A stretch of 32,566 nucleotides of DNA from Rhodospirillaceae bacterium. Its GTDB lineage: Bacteria; Pseudomonadota; Alphaproteobacteria; GCA-2731375. The notes under the pieces were generated by a model, which was not told the origin of the DNA, did not search any database, and saw nothing but the letters and a program-made list of their open reading frames with translations. The stretch covers positions 1 to 32,566 of the forward strand of contig JABIWH010000017.1 of assembly GCA_018701215.1 (NCBI GenBank), written 5' to 3'. Below are positions 7,861-16,027 of the stretch, piece by piece (the first letter of the stretch is position 1; each line of letters begins with the position of its first letter). Position numbers and translations under genes: made by a program.

Positions 7861-8919
7861 CTAAACAACCATGCCCCTGGCCGCCACCTCCTCGACGGAA
7901 AAGACCTCGTCACCGTCCATCAGGTAGACGTGATCAACCATGTTGCTGACCACGCAGGCATGGTTCGGCACAATGCGGATACGGTCGCCGACCGATAGAC
8001 TTCCCGGCGCCCGGCTGCAATCGATGTGGCCATGTTCCTCGTTCAGGGCGGCTACCGCCAATGCCGGGTGGTCAATGACCACGCCGTAGCCGTCCAGGCC
8101 AAATAGATCCGTGGTCAGGATTTTGCTGCCCGCGTCAATGATTGCTCTCTCCGGCGTTGGTGTGCTGATCACGGTAGCCAGGACGTGCAGGGCGCAGTCG
8201 CCCAAATTGCAGGCACCACGGGCCAACAACGAGCGGTCGTTGTAGATATATGTGCCAACGCGGTATTCCTCGACCACGGGGGCCAGATGGGCCTGACGAA
8301 GATCGGGGCTGCCGCCGCTGGATATGGTGGCGCAGGCATAGCCGGCCTCGGCCAATAGAGCCTTGGCCCCTGCCATGAAGGCCTGCACATCCGCCGTACC
8401 GCCGGCCTTGGGGTAGGTCATCAGGCCGGCAAAGCGCAAACCCATGCTCTGGCCGATCTGTTCCGCCAGTTCGACGGCTGCTTGCGGCGATTGCACGCCG
8501 CAGCGGTTGCCGCCGGTGTCGCATTCGATCAATACCGCCAGGGGCCATTCCGCATCCGCGAAGGCTTCGCTCAAACCCCGCAGCACGGTTGGGTTGTCGG
8601 CGGTCACGGACAGTTTGATTGCATCATGCAGGCACCGCAGCCGGGCCAATTTGGCTGGACCCAGAATATTGTAGGTCAGCAGGATATCCTTGATACCGGC
8701 CGCCGCCATGACTTCCGCCTCGCCGATCTTTTGGCAGGTGATGCCGATGGCGCCGGCATCGATTTGGGCCTGGGCCAGACGCGGCAATTTGTGGGTCTTG
8801 ATATGGGGCCGCAGGGCGATGTCATGTTCATCGCAATAATCCTGGCAGTCCTGGATATTGCGTTCGGCTACTTCGATATCAATCAATACCGCCGGTGTTT
8901 CGACCGCGTCGAGCATCAT
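7861..8919 (-). CDS. DSD1-family PLP enzyme (D-threonine aldolase / D-serine dehydratase-like)
   Basis: 352 residues, an alanine-racemase-type N-terminal barrel followed by the DSD1 C-terminal domain. The PLP-lysine motif RPHIKTHK is at 37-44, with Lys41 as the expected Schiff-base residue. The C-terminal PNHACVVSNMVDHVYLMDGDEV region carries the His-x-Cys divalent-metal site typical of D-threonine aldolases and eukaryotic-type D-serine dehydratases. The reaction is probably cleavage or dehydration of a beta-hydroxy-D-amino acid; the exact substrate cannot be read. It starts 4 nt after the stop of the D-acylamino acid deacylase gene, so a pathway of deacylation and then breakdown of a D-amino acid is plausible. 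Confidence 0.85.
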   Translation of the reverse strand: MMLDAVETPAVLIDIEVAERNIQDCQDYCDEHDIALRPHIKTHKLPRLAQAQIDAGAIGITCQKIGEAEVMAAAGIKDILLTYNILGPAKLARLRCLHDAIKLSVTADNPTVLRGLSEAFADAEWPLAVLIECDTGGNRCGVQSPQAAVELAEQIGQSMGLRFAGLMTYPKAGGTADVQAFMAGAKALLAEAGYACATISSGGSPDLRQAHLAPVVEEYRVGTYIYNDRSLLARGACNLGDCALHVLATVISTPTPERAIIDAGSKILTTDLFGLDGYGVVIDHPALAVAALNEEHGHIDCSRAPGSLSVGDRIRIVPNHACVVSNMVDHVYLMDGDEVFSVEEVAARGMVV

Positions 8920-8923
8920 GGCG

Positions 8924-10381
8924 CTAATGGTTCCGGACCACCTGGCCGGCCCGATCAGGGCAAAGATTCCCCAACATCAACGACATGGTGCCGTTGACCA
9001 GCACATAATCAATGCCGGCGGATTGTTGCAGCGGTTTTTCGAAGGTAGCCAAATCCTTGACCGTCGCAGGATTGAAAACCACCAGGTCGGCAAAGGCGCC
9101 TTCGCGTACGACGCCGCGGTCTTTCAGACCGAAGGTTTGAGCCGACAGACCGGTCATCTTGTGCACCGCTGTTTCCAGATCGAACAAGCCTTCGTCGCGG
9201 CTGTAATGTCCCAGAACCCGGGGGAAGGTGCCCCACAGGCGGGGGTGGGGATGTTCATCGTGGGGCAGACCGTCAGAGCCGATCATGGTTGGGGGATAAG
9301 CCAGGATGCGCTGCACATCCGCCTCGTCCATCTGAAAATAGATCGCGCCCGCGGGCGATAGTTTGACGGCGGCCTCCTTCAAAGAGCAGCCCCAATCTTT
9401 TGCGATGTCGGCTATATCGCGGCCCGAGGCCTCCGGATGCGGTTCGGATTTCGTGATCATGATGCGGATCCGATCGTGCACCCAATCGGGATCCAGCACT
9501 GTCGAGCCGGCGGCATAAGGATAGGCGTCCAGGCCCATGGTGGTGGTTTTCCGCGCTTCTTCGATAAAGGCCAGGGTCTCGGGGCTGCGGCCCCAGTTGG
9601 CCGGTTGCGAGCATTTATGATGGGAGACGACCACGGGTACATTGGCGCGTTGTGCCGTGGTCTGAGTTTCCGTCAGAGAGTCGATGATATGATTGGCTTC
9701 GTCGCGCATATGGGTGGTGTAGATGCCGCCCCGATCCGACAGTATTTCGGCCAGGGCAATGACCTCTTCCATGTCCGCGGCGGCGGCGGTCTTGTAATAC
9801 AATCCCGTGCTGAGACCGATGGCGCCGGCATCAAGGGATGCTGCCAATTTCTCGCGCATGGCCGCGATTTCATCGCCCGTCGCGCCACGTTTGAGATCGT
9901 CCATCGCACCGGCCCGCAGGGTGCTGTGGCCGACAAGGGCGGCAACATTGACACTGGGCCTGGTGTCCGTCACGGCGGCGAGGTATGCCGCCATGGTGGC
10001 AAATTGAAAATATTCCCGGCCCCCGAGCAAGTTCAGCGGCGGCGGCGGGTCGATATCGGTGATCGGGGCCAGTGAGATGCCGCAATTTCCGACGACCACC
10101 GTGGTCACGCCCTGGCTGATCTTGGCCGCCATGGCGGGATCGCGCAATACCGCGTTGTCATCATGGGTATGGACATCGATGAAACCCGGCGCCAGCACCC
10201 GGTCCGAGGCATCAATCTCCAACTTACCCCACCAATGGCCGCTGTCAGCGGGCGCCGCGATGGCGGCGATCCGTTCGCCGGAAATCGCCACATCCAAGGC
10301 CCGCGCGGGCCCGCCGGTACCGTCGATTAGCTGGCCGTCGCGGATGACGACGTCGAAATTTTCTGCTTCAGTATCGGACAC
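8924..10381 (-). CDS. N-acyl-D-amino-acid deacylase (D-aminoacylase family)
   Basis: 485 residues of the amidohydrolase superfamily. The metal-binding HxH is in GFIDVHTHDD (His71, His73), and VGNCGIS (Cys100) is the signature of zinc D-aminoacylases. Further matches are STGLYY, THMRDE, VVSHHK and IGSDGLPHDEHPHPR. The enzyme family releases D-amino acids from N-acyl derivatives or D-glutamate peptides in the cytoplasm. The start is GTG at 10381, overlapping the last base of the selenoprotein stop codon (TAGTG), which indicates translational coupling. Neighbours suggest it feeds a D-amino acid to the DSD1 enzyme; the link to the selenoprotein reductase is unexplained. Confidence 0.9.
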   Translation of the reverse strand: MSDTEAENFDVVIRDGQLIDGTGGPARALDVAISGERIAAIAAPADSGHWWGKLEIDASDRVLAPGFIDVHTHDDNAVLRDPAMAAKISQGVTTVVVGNCGISLAPITDIDPPPPLNLLGGREYFQFATMAAYLAAVTDTRPSVNVAALVGHSTLRAGAMDDLKRGATGDEIAAMREKLAASLDAGAIGLSTGLYYKTAAAADMEEVIALAEILSDRGGIYTTHMRDEANHIIDSLTETQTTAQRANVPVVVSHHKCSQPANWGRSPETLAFIEEARKTTTMGLDAYPYAAGSTVLDPDWVHDRIRIMITKSEPHPEASGRDIADIAKDWGCSLKEAAVKLSPAGAIYFQMDEADVQRILAYPPTMIGSDGLPHDEHPHPRLWGTFPRVLGHYSRDEGLFDLETAVHKMTGLSAQTFGLKDRGVVREGAFADLVVFNPATVKDLATFEKPLQQSAGIDYVLVNGTMSLMLGNLCPDRAGQVVRNH

Positions 10382-11262
10382 TAGACCTTGCCTTCTTCTT
10401 TTAAATCCTTGTAGCGCTGTTTCGCCTTGAGCCAGTCGTTGTGGGCGTTCTCATCCAGGAAGGGTTGTTCTTCCGAGAAGATCAGGCGTTTCCAATCGTC
10501 GCCGCCGGGCCACTTCTGAGGTGCGACAACGGTGCTGCGGGGCTCGGTTGCATCGGCCAAGAGATCCAGGGCCAAGTCAAAAATCTGCCGCTGCTCCTCG
10601 ATCTCGAATGGCCGGCCGCAGGGATTGCCCAGGGGATAGTCAACGAACAGCATGCGGGCGACGCCACAATATTCGACGATGTCCCGGGCGTTGGCGATCA
10701 GCACGGTGGGGATGCCGTTTTCTTCCAGATAGCGTGCGGTCAGACTCACGGTCTGATGGCAAACCGGTCAGACCGGTGTCAGGACAACCGCATCGACGCC
10801 GTCCTCGCGGCAGCGGGCCAGCACCTCGGGGCCATCGACAGTCAAAGTCCGGCGTTGACTGTAGGCGGTGAAGACGCCATGCACGCGGTCCGCCACGCTG
10901 CCAATGCGCCCGGCGGCGGCGGCTTCGTGCAGACGGGTGATGGGGAAATAACTGTCCACGTCGTCCAGATTGGTGGCGTATTTATCGTAATGGTCCTGTC
11001 GGCTGTAAAGCTGATCGGTGGGTGTGCCGGCGGGGATGGAATAAACATTGCCGGTAAATAATTCGTCGGCATGATTGCCGCCATCCTCGCTACCGCGCAC
11101 GGTAACGTCCGAAGTTGACACCAGCGAGATCCGCGCCTCTGACAACGGTTTGTTCAGGCGCGCGAAGGGCACGTCATCGAAATGCGCCCATGCATAGGGT
11201 TTTTCATAGCCTTGGCTGAGGTAGTAATCGCGGGTTTTGTCGATATATTTGACATGGGACAT
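10381..11262 (-). CDS. GrdB/PrdB-like selenoprotein with in-frame UGA (Sec165)
   Basis: Read with UGA (10768-10770) as selenocysteine, this is one 293-residue protein. Residues 1-164 end in DGVDAVVLTPV; then come Sec165-Pro-Val-Cys168-His-Gln-Thr-Val and a C-terminal half homologous to the gene at 3-317. A UxxC redox motif after a 'VVLT' strand is the hallmark of selenoprotein B of glycine/betaine/proline reductases. Translation stays in frame across the UGA. The downstream half has no ATG or Shine-Dalgarno of its own, and a SECIS-like hairpin lies just past the UGA. Standard annotation would give two fragments (10768-11262 and 10381-10749). The start at 11262 has GGAAGGG about 7 nt upstream. 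No partner subunit (GrdE or PrdA type) is adjacent. Function is probably a reductive cleavage or a thiol-selenol redox step; the substrate is unknown. It is translationally coupled to a D-aminoacylase. Confidence 0.85.
10737..10770 (-). promoter_or_regulatory. Candidate bacterial SECIS element with the UGA Sec codon
   Basis: Counting the UGA as nt 1-3, bases 15-20 (TCAGAC) pair with 26-31 (GTCTGA) around a 5-nt loop CGTGA. CGG (5-7) can pair with CCG (32-34), leaving an internal bulge. The apical loop begins about 18 nt after the UGA, within the range reported for bacterial SECIS elements, and contains a G as expected for SelB recognition. The same hairpin is present in the paralogue at the window's left edge. 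Confidence 0.6.
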
Positions 11263-11334
11263 TGTTAAGCCCTTCCATTGAACGAACGCGGACCGGTAAT
11301 AGCAATCACGACTGTAATCAATTGGGACTCTGCC

Positions 11335-12021
11335 ATGCTAAGCCTGTTTTTGGCCAGCTTGTTGTTTTTTGCCATACATGCCCTGATCTCAGGCACGCGG
11401 CTGCGTGGCGTTCTGGTCGCCAGACTGGGCGAGGGGGTCTATATGGGGCTTTTCTCCGTCGTCTCGGCAGGGGCGCTGTTCTGGGTCATCCTCTCCTACG
11501 GTTCCGCGCCGCAAGTGGAGATATGGCCCGACCTGAAGGGCCTGAAGCACGTCTCGCTCTCGGCGATGCTGCTCGCCTCGGTGCTGATGGTGCTGGCCTT
11601 TACCACGCCGAACCCGACGGCGGCGGGAGGCGAAAAATCCTTGGCCCGGGTGCAGGCATCGGGCGGGATCATCAAGGTGACGCGGCATCCGTTTCTGGTC
11701 GCGGTCAGCCTGTGGTCCGGCTGTCATATCCTGGCCAATGGCGATTTGGCTTCGTTGATTTTTTTCGGCGGCTTCCTCGCACTGTCCCTGATCGGGCCAA
11801 GGCAAATCGACGCCAAACGGGCGCTTAAATATCCCAAGGATTGGTCCCGTTTCGCCGACCAGACGTCCTGGCTGCCCTTTGCCGCCATTCTGCAAGGCCG
11901 GACAAAAGTCACATTGGCGGAAATAGGCTGGGGCCGGATGGCTATTGGGGCGGTGCTGTATTTTCTGTTGTTTTTTCTGCATGGCTGGGCTTTTGGCGTG
12001 GTGCCCCATCCCTTTACCTGA
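11335..12021 (+). CDS. NnrU family membrane protein
   Basis: A 228-residue integral membrane protein with about six hydrophobic segments. NnrU-family signatures are visible: the N-terminal FAIHALISGTRLRG, the FTTPNPTAAGGEKSL loop, and IIKVTRHPFLVAVSLWSGCHILANGD with a conserved H-P and H. The family was first described beside nitrite and nitric oxide reductase genes, and its members resemble isoprenylcysteine methyltransferase-type membrane proteins; its precise role is not established. The ATG at 11335 is chosen over an upstream TTG at 11278 because it places the first membrane helix at the terminus, as usual. It is divergent from the selenoprotein operon and followed by hemN, without denitrification genes in view. 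Confidence 0.8.
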   Translation: MLSLFLASLLFFAIHALISGTRLRGVLVARLGEGVYMGLFSVVSAGALFWVILSYGSAPQVEIWPDLKGLKHVSLSAMLLASVLMVLAFTTPNPTAAGGEKSLARVQASGGIIKVTRHPFLVAVSLWSGCHILANGDLASLIFFGGFLALSLIGPRQIDAKRALKYPKDWSRFADQTSWLPFAAILQGRTKVTLAEIGWGRMAIGAVLYFLLFFLHGWAFGVVPHPFT

Positions 12022-12124
12022 GGCAGGACAATTGGTCACAATCGGCTGATTTGAACGATTAAGGCTTGCAGTTGGCAAGGTAGCGTGGAATGTGTTGGCG
12101 CAAATTAATTGGACTTAGAGAGCT

Positions 12125-13483
12125 ATGGATTCGTCGATCCTTCTGAAATATGACCAGCGCGTACCGCGCTATACGTCCTATCCCACCGCCGTGCAGTTTA
12201 CCGACGAGGTCGGCCAGGCACGGCATGCCCAATGGCTGGGCGAGGTGGGCCGGGACGGCGCGGTTTCGCTGTATGTCCACGTACCGTTTTGCGAGGTATT
12301 GTGTTGGTATTGCGGCTGCAATACCCAAGTTGGCCGGCATCAAAATACCTTCGAGACCTATACCGATCTTGTCTGTCACGAAATAGACCGGGCGGCGGCG
12401 CATCTGAGCGTGCGGCCAAAAGCTGCGGCGGTACATTGGGGCGGCGGCACGCCCAGTTCCATCGGGCCTGGGCGCATGGCCCGGATCATGGATAAATTGC
12501 GCGAACATTTTGATTTCCTGCCCGATGCCGAAATCGCGGTGGAAATGGACCCCCGCGTCATTTCAGGCGAAGATATCGTCACTTTGACCCGGGACATGGG
12601 TGTCAACCGCACCTCGATCGGGGTACAGGATTTCGATGCCACGGTGCAAAAGGCGGTCAACCGGGTACAGCCCTACGAGCTGGTGGCCGAGGCGGTGAAG
12701 AACCTGCGTGCGGGCGGCATCACCGATCTGAACCTGGATCTGATGTACGGCCTGCCTTTGCAGCGCCAGGAGCAATTCGGCGCCTCCGCTGATCTGGCCG
12801 TCGGCCTGAAGCCGGAGCGGATGACCCTGTTCGGCTATGCCCATGTGCCCTGGATGTTCTCGCATATGAAGCTGATCAAGGAAGGCGATCTGCCCAACGC
12901 GGAAGAGCGCCTGAATCTGTTCAACGAGGCCTTGGAACGGCTGCACGCCGCCGACTATGTACATATCGGGTTGGACCATTTCTCCAAGGCTGGCTCGGAG
13001 ATGGATGTGGCCCAACGTGAAGGCCGCCTGCATCGGAATTTCCAGGGCTACACCACCGATACCGCTAAGACCCTGCTGGCATTTGGCGCCTCGGCCATCT
13101 CCACCCTGCCCAGCGGCTTTATCCAGAATAGGCACTCGGCACGGGACTATATGAAGGCCATCAAGGACGGTGGCCTGGCCACCGCGCGGGGCGTCGGTCT
13201 GACGGATCAAGACCGTTTACGCTCGGACGTTATCGAGCGTTTGATGTGTGATTTTCAAATCGATCTGGAAGCGATCTGTGACCTGCACGGTGTTGCGGTA
13301 CAAAGCCTTGCCGGCGATATGGAAAAGCTAAATCCATTGATTGCCGATGATCTGGTGACGGTCGATGGCTGGCAGGTCAACGTTCTGCCCAGGGGGCGCA
13401 TGCTGGTGCGCATGGCCTGCGCCGCCTTTGATCAATATCACGCACCCGACCCGGACAAACCGGCCCACGCCCGCGCCATATAG
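12125..13483 (+). CDS. hemN: Oxygen-independent coproporphyrinogen III oxidase
   Basis: 452 residues, normal HemN length. The N-terminal RYTSYPTAVQF motif precedes YVHVPFCEVLCWYCGCN, where three Cys ligate the radical SAM 4Fe-4S cluster and the fourth belongs to the CxxxCxxCxC signature of true HemN as opposed to HemW. GGGTPS, the second SAM-binding motif, and the C-terminal HemN domain are present. It converts coproporphyrinogen III to protoporphyrinogen IX without oxygen, in the cytoplasm. Such genes are often under FNR-type control; I looked for a TTGAT-N4-ATCAA box in the 100 nt upstream and found no convincing one. It is codirectional with the NnrU gene, 103 nt downstream of it. Confidence 0.95.
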   Translation: MDSSILLKYDQRVPRYTSYPTAVQFTDEVGQARHAQWLGEVGRDGAVSLYVHVPFCEVLCWYCGCNTQVGRHQNTFETYTDLVCHEIDRAAAHLSVRPKAAAVHWGGGTPSSIGPGRMARIMDKLREHFDFLPDAEIAVEMDPRVISGEDIVTLTRDMGVNRTSIGVQDFDATVQKAVNRVQPYELVAEAVKNLRAGGITDLNLDLMYGLPLQRQEQFGASADLAVGLKPERMTLFGYAHVPWMFSHMKLIKEGDLPNAEERLNLFNEALERLHAADYVHIGLDHFSKAGSEMDVAQREGRLHRNFQGYTTDTAKTLLAFGASAISTLPSGFIQNRHSARDYMKAIKDGGLATARGVGLTDQDRLRSDVIERLMCDFQIDLEAICDLHGVAVQSLAGDMEKLNPLIADDLVTVDGWQVNVLPRGRMLVRMACAAFDQYHAPDPDKPAHARAI

Positions 13484-13823
13484 CACGCGGTTACGAACCG
13501 CCGGCGTTCCCCCTCTGAAATACGGGCGAAATCCACCCTGCCGCGCCGCCATCCCCTGAAGCCCGTGCTTCGGGTAAACGCGACGCAGCATTTTGTGTTT
13601 TTTAATGTGAAAAATTATGAAAACGAAATAACACTCAGTAAAATAACGATATATGACTATCATGACTTAAGTTAAAGGTTCCGTCACGCGAGCAAGGTAT
13701 GCTGCGGATATTAAATTCGGAACGAATGGTACGTTGGCATGGCACAAATATATGGAATAAGAACTGTCACTGATTTTCCATCTGGAATTGATCAATTCAA
13801 TTGCATTTCGGGAGGTAATTTCC
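13484..13823. other. Non-coding AT-rich stretch after hemN
   Basis: About 340 nt without a supportable gene. The first 100 nt are GC-rich and hold a small CCCG-TGCTT-CGGG hairpin near 13562-13575 that could help end hemN transcription, although only a distant T-rich run follows. From about 13590 base composition becomes clearly AT-rich and stays so through the next small gene, unlike the surroundings. Confidence 0.5.
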
Positions 13824-14114
13824 GTGACTAGGAACCGATTTCTATCCGCGTTGGAGGTTATTTACGGGACTGCAGGGGTTTTAGGAGCGGTTGCAACGTT
13901 CCCGCAAGCAATAAAAATTTGGCATACCCATACGGATCATATTGATGGCCTGTCGCTTATAACGTGGGCCGCATACCTTTTGATCGCAATCATTGGTTTG
14001 CTCTATGGTCTTGTAAATAAGAGAATTGCATTGGTGTACTCGTGTGGCGCTTATTGTTTTATGTACCTGATTGTTGTCGTGGGAATTGCCATGGAAACCA
14101 GGTCATTTTGGTAA
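13824..14114 (+). CDS. PQ-loop (SemiSWEET-like) small membrane protein
   Basis: 96 residues with three hydrophobic segments. The first contains GVLGAVATFPQAIKIWHT, a PQ-loop motif (Pro-Gln) of the MtN3/SemiSWEET type; 'GLSLITWAAYLLIAIIGLLYGL' and 'YCFMYLIVVVGIAM' form the other two. Bacterial SemiSWEETs are about 90-100 residues and dimerise into sugar facilitators, so size and topology fit, but the substrate is unknown. The start is GTG at 13824, chosen because GGGAGGT sits about 8 nt upstream; a longer reading from a TTG at 13788 lacks such a site. Codon use is AT-richer than in the neighbours and the gene stands alone between hemN and a short inverted repeat, suggesting acquisition by transfer. 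Confidence 0.75.
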   Translation: MTRNRFLSALEVIYGTAGVLGAVATFPQAIKIWHTHTDHIDGLSLITWAAYLLIAIIGLLYGLVNKRIALVYSCGAYCFMYLIVVVGIAMETRSFW

Positions 14115-14143
14115 TCCACCTCCCTGGCAATAACGGACAATAA

Positions 14144-14214
14144 ATGGGACAGTTTACTTGAATCGGGCTCCGATGATGAGCGCGCATGGCGACGAATTAG
14201 ATGAACTGTCCCAT
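14144..14214. repeat. 71-bp segment bounded by 11-bp inverted repeats
   Basis: ATGGGACAGTT (14144-14154) and AACTGTCCCAT (14204-14214) are perfect inverted repeats separated by 49 nt. The right arm starts 9 nt beyond the stop of the flavoprotein gene, so it may act in 3'-end formation. The arms look like ends of a small non-autonomous element or transposon remnant; there is no coding capacity inside. Confidence 0.6.
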
Positions 14215-14222
14215 CTATTTAT

Positions 14223-15830
14223 CTAATCCGGGTCCACCAGAATGCCGGGGTTGAGCACGGCTTTCGGGTCGAACCGCCGTTTCACCGCCTTGATACCCTC
14301 GGCAAACAGATCGGGGCGTTCCTGATCGTACCAGGTGCGGTGATCCCGGCCCAGGGCATGGTGGTGCGTTATGGTGCCGCCCGCATCGATCATGGCCTGC
14401 GAGGCGGCCGACTTGATGGCCCAGAATTGTTCGACCAAGGCTGCCTTGTCGCCCAGGGCATGCCAGGTAAAATACGGCGCCGGTCCGTCAGGATATAGGT
14501 GGGTAAAGCGTACGGTGCAGGTGCCCTCCCGGCCCGTGACCTCGCGGATCGCCTCGAGCGTTCGGCGTTTGACCTGATCCTGGAAATCCAGATAGCGGTC
14601 CCAGGTGATGCAGCTTTCCACCGTGTCGCGCATGACGCCCCGCGCGATGGCATGTTCACGCAGATACGGCCCGCGCAGGAATTTGTTACGCCAATTGCCC
14701 GCCGCGCCACTGCGTTGTGACTCCGCCTGGCTCAGGGCTTCGCTATCCCATTCCCCGCCATGATCACCACAGATTTCCAGGGCCCGGTCCATCCAGGGTT
14801 CCAACGGATGATCGGCGGATTCAAATGTCAGCACCAGCACATCGGCGCTGCCGTCGCCGGCCTCGGTAAAGGCGGCTTCCGAACGCTCGAGCAGACGCGC
14901 ATTGGCCGGGTACAGTCCGGCCTGGGTGATCTCGCGCACCGCCGCCACCGCCTGTTCGTAGTCGCCGAAGCGCACCGTCGTGGCCAGCCGGATGGTCGGG
15001 CGGCGGTGCAGGCGCACCCAGGCTTCGGTAATGATGCCCAGCGTGCCTTCCGAGCCGAGGAACAGCCGGTCGGGATTGGGCCCGGCGCCCGAGGCAGGGA
15101 CCCGGCGCGAAGCGATCAGGCCCTCGGGCGTGACTACGCGCAGGCTTTCCACGTGGTCGTCGATCTGGGTGTAGACGGTGGCGAAATGGCCGGCCGCCCG
15201 GGTGGCGATCCAGCCGCCCAGGGAGGAAAACTCCCAAGCCTGCAAAAAGAAGCGCATGGTCAGACCGGAAGCGCGCAGCTGGTTTTCCAGATCCGGTCCC
15301 AGGACGCCGGCCTGGACGCGGGCGGCTTGCGAGGTTTTATCGATTTCCAGAACCTTGTTCAATTTGCCAAGGTTGATGGTTACCGTGCCCCGGTAACGCT
15401 CATCGCTGGGCGGATTGACGCCGCCAACGACGGAGGAGCCGCCACCGAACGGGATTGCGGCGAGATCATTGCTGCCGCACCAATCCAGCACCGCCTGAAT
15501 ATCGGCTTCATCGCGCACATAGGCCACGGCATCAGGCGGATTGGAAAAGTCGCGGTGATGGATCATCCGCGCCAAATCATGTACCGAGGCGCCATAACTG
15601 TGGAACAGACGGTCGTATTTCTCCGCCGTGCAAAATGCCTGCAAGGTTTTCGGAATGGCCATGCGGGGGGCGCGAAGGTCGATCTCGCTCTCGCTGGGCA
15701 TTGGCGCGGGCTCGAAACCATCGACCTTAAACAGCTTTGCCCAGGTGCCTTCGAACCAAGCCATCTCGTCGACCGAGACAGCGTCTTGCTCAAATCCCCA
15801 ACCATAAAAACTACGGCGTTTATCGGCCAT
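14223..15830 (-). CDS. FAD-binding oxidase, alkyldihydroxyacetonephosphate synthase-like
   Basis: 535 residues of the FAD_binding_4 / vanillyl-alcohol oxidase fold. The N-terminal RRSFYGWGFE segment resembles the 'WGWG' start of alkyl-DHAP synthases. IPFGGGSSVVGGVNP is the FAD-pyrophosphate loop. A glycine-rich block, EFSSLGGWIATRAAGHFATVYTQ, follows, then LFLGSEGTLGIITEAWVRLH. GGTITHHHALGRDH near the C-terminus has the His cluster seen in alkyl-DHAP synthases. Such bacterial proteins are often labelled glycolate oxidase GlcD-like; ether-lipid synthesis is possible but unproven, since no acyl-DHAP partner gene is nearby. The ATG at 15830 (GGGAG upstream) is preferred to a 43-codon extension with unrelated sequence. 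It is divergent from the enoyl-CoA hydratase operon. Confidence 0.82.
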   Translation of the reverse strand: MADKRRSFYGWGFEQDAVSVDEMAWFEGTWAKLFKVDGFEPAPMPSESEIDLRAPRMAIPKTLQAFCTAEKYDRLFHSYGASVHDLARMIHHRDFSNPPDAVAYVRDEADIQAVLDWCGSNDLAAIPFGGGSSVVGGVNPPSDERYRGTVTINLGKLNKVLEIDKTSQAARVQAGVLGPDLENQLRASGLTMRFFLQAWEFSSLGGWIATRAAGHFATVYTQIDDHVESLRVVTPEGLIASRRVPASGAGPNPDRLFLGSEGTLGIITEAWVRLHRRPTIRLATTVRFGDYEQAVAAVREITQAGLYPANARLLERSEAAFTEAGDGSADVLVLTFESADHPLEPWMDRALEICGDHGGEWDSEALSQAESQRSGAAGNWRNKFLRGPYLREHAIARGVMRDTVESCITWDRYLDFQDQVKRRTLEAIREVTGREGTCTVRFTHLYPDGPAPYFTWHALGDKAALVEQFWAIKSAASQAMIDAGGTITHHHALGRDHRTWYDQERPDLFAEGIKAVKRRFDPKAVLNPGILVDPD

Positions 15831-16027
15831 GGCCCGGTCACTCCCATACAGGTTACGAACACCGTGGAATGGTAGCCAAAGCCTGGGCCTGGAGGAAGGT
15901 AAATTCGGCTTTGGCCAGACCAGTGCATCATAACGCTCCGCAGCAAAAAATTGCCCCACGAGGAAAAAAAGCCAGCGGTCGGCATATCTGCATTATGCTG
16001 GCAAAAAAATGTTAGAGGAGAGACGCC

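Noticed and set aside
10381..10749. Independent short gene starting with GTG at 10749
   Set aside because: No ribosome site precedes the GTG, and the frame joins the upstream gene at UGA in a UxxC motif, so it is the C-terminal half of one selenoprotein.
12022..12124. Possible FNR/Anr box upstream of hemN (TTGAACGATTAA region)
   Set aside because: Does not fit TTGAT-N4-ATCAA spacing or symmetry; too weak to claim.
13725..13765. Possible sigma-54 promoter (TGGCAC) before the PQ-loop gene
   Set aside because: No TTGC element at the required distance after the GG dinucleotide.
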